64,000 nt of DNA from Chloroflexota bacterium. Its GTDB lineage: Bacteria > Chloroflexota > Limnocylindria > QHBO01. The first letter of the stretch is position 1. Each line of letters starts with the position of its first letter. Shown one piece after another: positions 35,301 to 41,785 of this stretch. The notes under the pieces are model-generated. The model was not told the DNA's origin and searched no databases. It worked only from the letters and a program-made list of their open reading frames with translations. Both the position numbers and the translations under genes were made by a program. The stretch covers positions 1 through 64,000 of the forward strand of contig QHBO01000036.1 in NCBI GenBank assembly GCA_003243965.1, in the 5' to 3' direction.

Positions 35301-35879
35301 TCAGCGCGAGCGAGCAAGCTCCTGGAGCGCGGCACGAATGCGCGCGTCGAGGCCGCCGTCGGTGGCCGCCACGCTCGCGGCCGCGCGCCGGCCCTCGGAG
35401 GCGGTGTAGCCGAGCGACTCGAGTGCTGCCACCACGTCGCTGTCGGGGCTCGGGCTCCCGGCCCCGGCCGCGATGCCGGCCGCGTGGACCTTCTCCTTGA
35501 GCTCCAGGATCAGCCGCTGCGCGGTCTTCCGTCCCACGCCCGAGACCGAGGTGAACAGGTCGATGTCATCGGTCAGGATCGCCAGCTGCAGCTTCGTCAC
35601 CGGCTGTGCGGCCGTGATCGCCAGGGCCAGGCGCGGCCCGACACCGGCCACCGTCATCAGCAGCTCGAAGAACGCCAGCTCCTCCGCCGAGGCGAACCCA
35701 AACAGCGCCTGCTGGTCGTCGCGCACCAGGTGATGGATGAACAGGCGGGCCTCCCCGCCGATCCGCAGGCGGGCCAGCAGCGCTGGGCTCGCCACGACCC
35801 GGTAGCCGATGCCTCCGGTCTCCACCAGGGCGTGGTCAAGCCCGATGTGGGTCACCGCGCCGCGGATGAAGCCGATCAC
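35301..35879 (-). CDS. ruvA: Holliday junction protein RuvA
   Basis: RuvA binds four-way junctions and loads RuvB. The 192-residue protein starts MIGFIRGAVTHIG, has the OB-fold N-domain with HHLVRDDQQALFGF, the helix-hairpin-helix motifs TVAGVGPRLA and SVSGVGRKTAQRLILELKEK, and a C-terminal RuvB-binding domain with ALESLGYTASEG. The GTG overlaps the ruvC stop (GTGA). Confidence 0.97.
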   Translation of the reverse strand: MIGFIRGAVTHIGLDHALVETGGIGYRVVASPALLARLRIGGEARLFIHHLVRDDQQALFGFASAEELAFFELLMTVAGVGPRLALAITAAQPVTKLQLAILTDDIDLFTSVSGVGRKTAQRLILELKEKVHAAGIAAGAGSPSPDSDVVAALESLGYTASEGRRAAASVAATDGGLDARIRAALQELARSR

Positions 35880-36391
35880 GCGCGCGAAGCCCTCACCGCC
35901 GGCACCGGGTCCGTCCGAGATGCCGCCGCACGGTAGACGGAGCCGATGGCGATCGCCAGGGCATCGGTCGCATCGTCGGGCACCCGCTCGAGCGAGACGT
36001 TCAGCAGCCGCGCGACCATGGTGGCGACCTGCCCTTTCTCGGCGGCGCCGTTCCCGCACACGGCCTGCTTGACCTCGTTGGGTGTCGGCTCGTCGACCGG
36101 GAGGCCGTGCTCCGCGGCGACCAGCAGGGCGACGCCACGTGCCTGCCCCACCGACATCGCGGTCTGCACGTTGCGCTGAAAGAAGAGCCGCTCGACGCCG
36201 ATCCGAACCGGCCGATGCGCATCCACCAGCGAGCTGAGCGCGACGTGCACCAGGCGCAACCGATCGGCATCCGACGATGAGGTCGCCGTCCGGATGCAGC
36301 CAGCGTCGACAAGCCGCAGCGTGCCGTCGTGGAGGGCAACGACGCCAAAGCCGGTCGTCGCCGTACCGGGGTCGATACCGAGGGCGATCAC
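35876..36391 (-). CDS. ruvC: Holliday junction resolvase RuvC
   Basis: RuvC cuts Holliday junctions. The 171-residue protein has the catalytic N-terminal aspartate in ALGIDPGTATTGFGV, the glutamate in IGVERLFFQRN, and the C-terminal acidic pair in VPDDATDALAIAIG. It starts with GTG, coupled to ruvA. A TACCAT hexamer lies exactly 6 nt before the start, so a leaderless transcript from within the short yebC-ruvC spacer is possible. Confidence 0.97.
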   Translation of the reverse strand: MIALGIDPGTATTGFGVVALHDGTLRLVDAGCIRTATSSSDADRLRLVHVALSSLVDAHRPVRIGVERLFFQRNVQTAMSVGQARGVALLVAAEHGLPVDEPTPNEVKQAVCGNGAAEKGQVATMVARLLNVSLERVPDDATDALAIAIGSVYRAAASRTDPVPAVRASRA

Positions 36392-36397
36392 CTGGCC

Positions 36398-36403
36398 ATG
36401 GTA
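36398..36403 (-). promoter_or_regulatory. Candidate leaderless -10 of ruvC
   Basis: TACCAT on the minus strand, 6 nt before the ruvC GTG, in the 21-bp gap after yebC. Confidence 0.33.
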
Positions 36404-36412
36404 GCCGCCGTG

Positions 36413-37171
36413 TCAGACGACCGAGGCTTCGAGCTGCTCCATCAGGGCATCGGGAATGTCGAAGTTGGCGTACACGTTCTGCACGTCGTCGAGCTCCTCG
36501 AGACGTTCCACGAATTGCAGCACTTGCCGCGCAAGACGCTCGTCGCCGAGCTCGACCCGGGTCGTGGGCTCCATCGAGACCTCCGCCGAGAGTGGAGCGT
36601 GGCCGGCGGCGGCCAGCGCAGCGCGCACCCGCTCCACGTCTGCAGGCTCGGTGTAGACCACGATCGCGCCGGCATCCGGCGAGGAGACGTCGCTGGCGCC
36701 CGCGTCGATGGCGGCCAGGGTCACCTCGTCGGGGTCGTGGCCGTTCAGCGCGATGTCGATCACACCGCGCTGCTCGAACTGCCAACTGACCGGGGTGAGC
36801 GACCCACCGACCTTGTTGAAGATGCTGCGGATCTCCGAGGCGGTCCGATTCCGGTTGTCGGTCATCGCCGCCACGATCACCGCCACGTTGGCCGGCCCGA
36901 AGCCTTCGTAGGTGATCTCTTCATACTGCTCCGCCTCGCCATTGTCGCCCGTCGCCCGATCGATGGCCCGCTTGATGTTGTCGGCAGGCATGCTGTTCGC
37001 GCGCGCCTTGTCGACGGCCATCCGCAAGCGATAGTTGCCGTCCAGGTCGCCCCCGCCCTGGCGCGCGGCGGTGATGATCTCGCGCGTCAGCTTGGTGAAC
37101 AGCGCGCCGCGCTTGGCGTCGTTCGCGCCCTTCTGGCGCTTGATCTGCGACCACTTGCTATGGCCTGACAT
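36413..37171 (-). CDS. yebC: YebC/PmpR family protein
   Basis: A conserved protein implicated in transcriptional control and, in recent work, in translation of difficult sequences. The 252-residue product begins with the diagnostic MSGHSKWSQIKRQKGANDAK, then FTKLTREII and the YEGFGP segment. The ATG at 37171 is chosen from this signature; the frame is open further upstream but unrelated. It precedes ruvC and ruvA, a widely conserved order. Confidence 0.97.
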   Translation of the reverse strand: MSGHSKWSQIKRQKGANDAKRGALFTKLTREIITAARQGGGDLDGNYRLRMAVDKARANSMPADNIKRAIDRATGDNGEAEQYEEITYEGFGPANVAVIVAAMTDNRNRTASEIRSIFNKVGGSLTPVSWQFEQRGVIDIALNGHDPDEVTLAAIDAGASDVSSPDAGAIVVYTEPADVERVRAALAAAGHAPLSAEVSMEPTTRVELGDERLARQVLQFVERLEELDDVQNVYANFDIPDALMEQLEASVV

Positions 37172-37251
37172 CGGCCCTCCCTGGTGCTGCCACGCGGCCG
37201 CGGGCGCAGAGCGCAGGCAACGCGCAGCCTCTCGGTCCGGTGAGGGTGCCG

Positions 37252-37257
37252 ATTGTA
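37252..37257 (-). promoter_or_regulatory. Extended -10 for yebC-ruvCA
   Basis: On the minus strand TGGTACAAT fits an extended -10 (TG-n-TACAAT), about 80 nt before the yebC ATG. No good -35 is visible, as is usual for extended -10 promoters. Confidence 0.45.
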
Positions 37258-37348
37258 CCAAGCGCGCCGCACGGTCCGGCGCGGGCAACCCGATCGCCGC
37301 GCTTCTCCGCGATGAGAGCCCGGACCTGGTCCGCTGCGTATCGCTCCG

Positions 37349-37354
37349 TATAAT
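37349..37354 (+). promoter_or_regulatory. Promoter -10 of the EF-G-like operon
   Basis: A perfect consensus TATAAT lies about 70 nt before the EF-G-like start codon. The -35 region is weak. Confidence 0.5.
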
Positions 37355-37423
37355 GCGGGTCCTGATCGACTCGACTGCGCGGGGCGGCTGGCCTCGCGGC
37401 CGACACCACGCCAAGGAGCTCGG

Positions 37424-39496
37424 ATGAAGCCGACCAGTCCTGACCGTATTCGGAACGTGGCGCTCATCTCGCATGGCGGTGCCGGCAAGACGAGCCTCGC
37501 CGAAGCGATGCTGTTCGACGCCGGGGCGATCCAACGGCTCGGGAGCGTCGACGCCGGGACGGCCACCCTCGACTGGGATCCCGACGAGCACAAGCGCAGG
37601 CAATCAGTCAACCTCGGCATCGCCTCGCTGGAGACCGATGGCGTGCGCGTCACCATCGTGGACACCCCCGGCTATGCCGATTTCCAGGCCGATGTGATCC
37701 AGGCCCTGGCGGCGGTCGATGCGGCGATCGTGGTCATCGATGCCTCGGCCGGCGTGGAGGTCGGCACCGAGGAGGTGTGGCGCCTGGCTGATGACCGGCA
37801 TCTGCCGCGGATGATCTTCGTCAACAAGATGGACCGCGAGAATGCGAACTTCGACGCGGTCCTCGACGCGCTCAAGGCGCGGTTCGGGCCGAAGATCGCG
37901 CCGGTCTACCTTCCCATCGGCTCCGCGGATTCGTTCCGGGGCTACGTCGACGTCATCGAGCAGCACGCCAACGTCTACGAGGGCGGCACGCCGCGCGAGG
38001 CACCGATCCCCGACGAGATGCGCGGCCTCGAGGAGTCGCGCCGCGAGGCGCTGGTCGAGGCGGCCGCCGAGGCGAGCGATGAGCTGATGGAGAAGTATCT
38101 CGAAGGGACTCCGTTCAGCGACGAGGAGATCACGGCCGCCCTGCACAAGGGCACCCGCGAGGGCAGCGTGGTGCCGGTGTTCGTCGGCAGCGCGCTGAAG
38201 AACATCGGCGTCCGGGAGCTGACGAGCATGATCGCCAAGCACATCCCTTCCCCGTCCGAAGTTGGCACCCGAACGACGGTCGACGCCAGGCAGATCGCCC
38301 CCGATCCGGACGCGCCGCTGGTGGCGCAGGTGTTCAAGACGATCGCCGATCCGTTCGTCGGTCGGCTCACCTACTTCCGGGTCGTGGCCGGAACGCTGCG
38401 CGGCCAGGGGCACATCTACAACGCCTCACGGCGCGAAGAGGAGCGGATCGGCAACCTGCTGGCGCTGCGTGGCAAGGACCAGGAGACGCTTTCCGAGGTT
38501 GGCCCCGGCGACATCGCGGCGGTCGCCAAGCTTACCTCGACGCAGATCGGCGACACGCTCACCGCCGATCGAAGCCAGGCGGTCGAGCTGCCGCGCCCCG
38601 CCTTCCCCGCGCCGACGTTGCAGGTGAGCATCGAGCCGCAGTCCAAGGCGGACCTCGACAAGCTCGGCCAGGCGTTGACTCGCCTCCTCGAGGAGGAGCC
38701 GTGCGCTCAGATCCACCGCGAGGACGGCACCGGCGAGACGGTCCTGGCCGCCATGGGCGATGCGCACGTGGATGTCATCGTCGATCGCCTGAAACGCAAG
38801 TTCGGCGCGTCGGTTCGGACCGGAACACCACGCGTCCCTTACCGCGAGACGATCCGGAAGCCAGCAAAGGTCGACAACCGGTTCAAGCGCCAGACGGGAG
38901 GGCACGGCCAGTACGGCCATGTCGTGATCGAGTTCGAGCCGATGCCGTCCGGCACCGGCTTCGAGTTCGGCGACCGGATCGTCGGTGGCGTGGTGCCCAA
39001 GCAGTACATCCCCGCGGTCGAGAAGGGGCTGCGCGAGGCGCTGGGTGAGGGGGTCATCGCCGGCTACCCGATCGTCGATCTCAAGGCGACCCTGGTCGAC
39101 GGCTCCTACCACACCGTTGATAGCTCAGAGATGGCGTTCAAGGTCGCGGCCTCCCAGGCGCTGAAGCGTGCCTTCCCCGATGCGAACCCGGTCCTGCTCG
39201 AGCCGGTGCTCGAGGTGGAGGTGGTGGTACCCGACGAGTACATGGGCGACGTGATGGGCCAGATCACCGCCAAGCGCGGTCATGTGCTGGGGATGGATTC
39301 GAGCGACGGCATGCAACGGCTGCGCGCGCAGGTCCCGCAGGCCGAGATGTTTCACTACGCCACCGAGCTGCGGAGCATCACGCAGGGGCGTGGCCGCTTC
39401 AGCCAGCGCGTCGACCACTATGCGGAGGTGCCGCACAATATCGCTGACAGGGTCGTGGCCGAGCACACCAGGACGGCGGCCGGCGAGAAGCACTAG
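37424..39496 (+). CDS. Elongation factor G-like GTPase (EF-G2 type)
   Basis: A five-domain translational GTPase related to EF-G. The 690-residue protein has G1 SHGGAGKTSL (16-25), G3 DTPG (80-83) and G4 NKMD (134-137). The switch I region reads WDPDEHKRRQSVNLGIA instead of the strict E-R-x-R-G-I-T-I of the main EF-G, the hallmark of the EF-G2/EF-G-like group. Domain IV contains GGHGQYGHVVIEFEP. AAGGAG precedes the ATG. It may act in ribosome recycling or under stress rather than as the main translocase. A tiny acidic gene and a HAD gene follow. Confidence 0.9.
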   Translation: MKPTSPDRIRNVALISHGGAGKTSLAEAMLFDAGAIQRLGSVDAGTATLDWDPDEHKRRQSVNLGIASLETDGVRVTIVDTPGYADFQADVIQALAAVDAAIVVIDASAGVEVGTEEVWRLADDRHLPRMIFVNKMDRENANFDAVLDALKARFGPKIAPVYLPIGSADSFRGYVDVIEQHANVYEGGTPREAPIPDEMRGLEESRREALVEAAAEASDELMEKYLEGTPFSDEEITAALHKGTREGSVVPVFVGSALKNIGVRELTSMIAKHIPSPSEVGTRTTVDARQIAPDPDAPLVAQVFKTIADPFVGRLTYFRVVAGTLRGQGHIYNASRREEERIGNLLALRGKDQETLSEVGPGDIAAVAKLTSTQIGDTLTADRSQAVELPRPAFPAPTLQVSIEPQSKADLDKLGQALTRLLEEEPCAQIHREDGTGETVLAAMGDAHVDVIVDRLKRKFGASVRTGTPRVPYRETIRKPAKVDNRFKRQTGGHGQYGHVVIEFEPMPSGTGFEFGDRIVGGVVPKQYIPAVEKGLREALGEGVIAGYPIVDLKATLVDGSYHTVDSSEMAFKVAASQALKRAFPDANPVLLEPVLEVEVVVPDEYMGDVMGQITAKRGHVLGMDSSDGMQRLRAQVPQAEMFHYATELRSITQGRGRFSQRVDHYAEVPHNIADRVVAEHTRTAAGEKH

Positions 39497-39515
39497 CGAG
39501 TGGAGGAGGTTTGCG

Positions 39516-39674
39516 ATGGAGCAGGAGAGGAGCCGCACGCCGGATCCAGGCGTGCATGATCCGGAGATGACCGAGCCGGACGAGGCGAACGCGCCCGACA
39601 CCGATCCGACCGATGACCGCGAGCTGGCCGGTGACATCGATGATGAGGGCCCTCGATCGCCCAGCCCGTCGTGA
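39516..39674 (+). CDS. Small acidic protein, 52 aa
   Basis: It has a strong GGAGGAGG site before the ATG and overlaps the next gene by 4 bp (GTGA), both supporting translation. The product is acidic, rich in Asp, Glu and Pro, and probably disordered (for example PDEANAPDTDPTDDRELAGD). No homology is recognised. It sits 19 bp after the EF-G-like stop. Confidence 0.6.
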   Translation: MEQERSRTPDPGVHDPEMTEPDEANAPDTDPTDDRELAGDIDDEGPRSPSPS

Positions 39675-40426
39675 CCACCCGACCCTCAAACACCGTGGCG
39701 GCGACCGCGGAGGAGCCGGGCGCCGGGGCGCTCGACCTGCGCGGCTTCGCCGTCCTGAGCTTCGACTGCTACGGGACACTCATCGACTGGGAGTCCGGCA
39801 TTCTCAGCGCCCTGCGGCCGATCCTCGCCGCCCACGGCGTCCAGGTTTCCGACGATGCCGCGCTGGCGGCATATGCCCAAGCGGAGACCGCTGCCGAAGC
39901 GGGCCCCTACCAGGCCTACGCCGCCATCCTGCACCTGGCGCTGATCGGCATCGGTGAGCGGCTCGGCTTCTCGCCGCTTGCCGAGGAAGCTGACCGATTC
40001 GCCTCCTCGATCGCCGACTGGCCCCCGTTCCCCGATTCCGTCGACGCCCTCGCACGACTCCGGACGCGCTACCGCCTCGCCGCACTGACGAACTGTGACG
40101 ACAACCTGTTCGCCCATTCGAGCCGGCGCCTCGGCGATCCGTTCAGCTGGGTCATCACCGCTCAGCAGCTCCACAGCTACAAGCCCGCCCCGCGGAACTT
40201 CGTGGCGGCCATCGAGCGCACCGGCGTGCCGGCGGACCGCTTGCTGCATGTGGCCCAGAGCCTGTTCCACGATCACGCGCCGGCCAAGGAGCTCGGGCTG
40301 CGAACCGTGTGGGTCAATCGCCGACGGGGTCGGGCAGGCGCGGGGGCCACGCCGCTGGCCGTCGGCGTGCGGCCTGACCTCGAGGTGCCCGACCTGGCGA
40401 CCCTGGCCGGATTGGCGGGCGTCTGA
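39671..40426 (+). CDS. HAD-superfamily hydrolase (2-haloacid dehalogenase type)
   Basis: A haloacid-dehalogenase-like hydrolase. Motif I is SFDCYGTLIDWE with the nucleophilic Asp, motif II LTNCDD, motif III lysine SYKPAPRNF and motif IV region FHDHAPAKELGL. The 251 residues include a short low-complexity start. Substrate could be a haloacid or a phosphate ester; the FDCYGTLIDWE pattern resembles L-2-haloacid dehalogenases. It is coupled to the acidic small gene. Confidence 0.88.
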   Translation: MTTRPSNTVAATAEEPGAGALDLRGFAVLSFDCYGTLIDWESGILSALRPILAAHGVQVSDDAALAAYAQAETAAEAGPYQAYAAILHLALIGIGERLGFSPLAEEADRFASSIADWPPFPDSVDALARLRTRYRLAALTNCDDNLFAHSSRRLGDPFSWVITAQQLHSYKPAPRNFVAAIERTGVPADRLLHVAQSLFHDHAPAKELGLRTVWVNRRRGRAGAGATPLAVGVRPDLEVPDLATLAGLAGV

Positions 40427-40427
40427 A

Positions 40428-40445
40428 GCGGTCGAAGCCGACCGC
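40428..40445. terminator. Hairpin between convergent HAD gene and tyrS
   Basis: GCGGTCG-AAGC-CGACCGC makes a perfect 7-bp stem with a tetraloop, starting 2 nt after the HAD stop and facing the tyrS 3' end. There is no U-run; it is a likely bidirectional end signal. Confidence 0.42.
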
Positions 40446-40470
40446 CACCGACCGTCCGGACACCGGCGAA

Positions 40471-41694
40471 CTAGGCGGTGGCCACCGGCTCCAGCACCAG
40501 CTTGGCCGCCCGCCGCTTCCCGATCCGCACCTCCACGACTCGCCGGGGTGCGAAGCGCTGCAGCTCGTCACGCGCCACGGAGCCATCGATCCGGACGCCC
40601 CCTTGGCGCAGCAGCCGCCGCACCTCTCCGCGCGAGGAGGCGAGGCCTGCCTGCACCAGCAGCTCCGGGAGCTCAATCCCCTCTGGTTCGACCCGCATCG
40701 AGACCACGGGCACCTCTGCAATCCCCTCGCCACGGCCGACACTCCGCTCCCATTCGTCCTCAGCCAGGGTGGCAGCCTCTTCCCCGTGCCAGCGTCCGAC
40801 GATCTCGCGTGCCAGCCGCTGCTTTGCGGCCTTGGCATGCAGAGCGCCGGATTCGATTGCCGCCAGGAAGTTCTGCGCCTGCGCATCGGTCCAACGCGTC
40901 ACCAGGTGCGCCCAGTTGTCCATCAGCCCGTCGGGGATGCTCATCACCTTCGCGTACTGGTCGTAGGGCAGCTCGGTGAGACCGATGGCGTTCCCGAGCG
41001 ACTTGCTCATCTTCTGCACGCCATCGGTACCGACCAGCAGCTCACAGGTGAGGATCTGCTGCGGCGGCTGGCCGTAATCCCGCTGCACGTCTCGCCCGAC
41101 GAGGAGGTTGAACGTCTGGTCGGTACCGCCCATCTCGAGGTCCGCCACCACCGCCACGCTGTCGAACGCCTGGAGGAACGGGTAGAGCGTCTCGTGCATG
41201 CTGATCGCGGAGCCGGTCGCCAGACGCCGCGCGAACGTGTCGCGCTCGATGAGGCGGGCGAGGGTCGTCGAGCTCAGCAGCCGGAAGACGTCGCCCAGCC
41301 GGAAGGAGTCGAACCACTCCGACTGCCAGCGGATCTCGGTCCGCTGCGTGTCGACAACCGCGTGGAACTGGGCAAGGTACGTCTCCGCGTTCGAGCGGAC
41401 CTGCTCCGGGGTGAGGATCGGCCGGGTGGCGTTGCGCTCCGATGGATCACCGATCTGCGCGGTCGTGTCGCCGACCACCAAGATCGCGAGATTGCCGAGC
41501 TGCTGCCAGGCCCGGATCCGCTCGAGCAGGACGCCGTGGCCGATGTGCAGGTCTGGGCTGGTCGGATCGAAGCCGATCTTGGCGCGCAGCGGCCGATCCG
41601 CCTCCAAGAGCATGGTCCGCAGCGCATCGCGCTCTACGACCTGCGTGACCCGGTGAGAGAGGAACTGCTCGACAGCAGCGGCGCGATCGGCCAT
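40471..41694 (-). CDS. tyrS: Tyrosyl-tRNA synthetase
   Basis: A class I synthetase charging tRNA-Tyr. The 407-residue protein has HIGHG (50-54), the KMSKS loop (228-232), TDQTFNLLVGRD, and a C-terminal S4 RNA-binding domain (about 340-407) with SSRGEVRRLLRQGGVRIDG. TATACT lies 9 nt before the ATG, with no ribosome binding site, pointing to a nearly leaderless mRNA rather than a T-box leader. It diverges from the PBP gene across 91 bp. Confidence 0.97.
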   Translation of the reverse strand: MADRAAAVEQFLSHRVTQVVERDALRTMLLEADRPLRAKIGFDPTSPDLHIGHGVLLERIRAWQQLGNLAILVVGDTTAQIGDPSERNATRPILTPEQVRSNAETYLAQFHAVVDTQRTEIRWQSEWFDSFRLGDVFRLLSSTTLARLIERDTFARRLATGSAISMHETLYPFLQAFDSVAVVADLEMGGTDQTFNLLVGRDVQRDYGQPPQQILTCELLVGTDGVQKMSKSLGNAIGLTELPYDQYAKVMSIPDGLMDNWAHLVTRWTDAQAQNFLAAIESGALHAKAAKQRLAREIVGRWHGEEAATLAEDEWERSVGRGEGIAEVPVVSMRVEPEGIELPELLVQAGLASSRGEVRRLLRQGGVRIDGSVARDELQRFAPRRVVEVRIGKRRAAKLVLEPVATA

Positions 41695-41703
41695 GGGCGG
41701 TCG

Positions 41704-41709
41704 AGTATA
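41704..41709 (-). promoter_or_regulatory. -10 element of tyrS
   Basis: TATACT on the minus strand, ending 9 nt before the tyrS ATG, leaving room for only about 2-3 nt of leader. Confidence 0.5.
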
Positions 41710-41770
41710 GGGTGCGCAGCCCGGGCGCTCGTGGGTCAGACCCGTTTCGGCCGCGGTCGAGACTGCGTGC

Positions 41771-41776
41771 TAGAGT
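41771..41776 (+). promoter_or_regulatory. -10 element of the PBP gene
   Basis: TAGAGT, preceded by TGC (extended -10 pattern), ends 9 nt before the ATG of the penicillin-binding protein, the same spacing as the divergent tyrS promoter. Confidence 0.48.
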
Positions 41777-41785
41777 GCCGCAGCG

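Noticed and set aside
41695-41785. T-box leader for tyrS
   Set aside because: Only 91 bp separate tyrS from the divergent gene and the promoter leaves almost no leader, so no T-box can fit.
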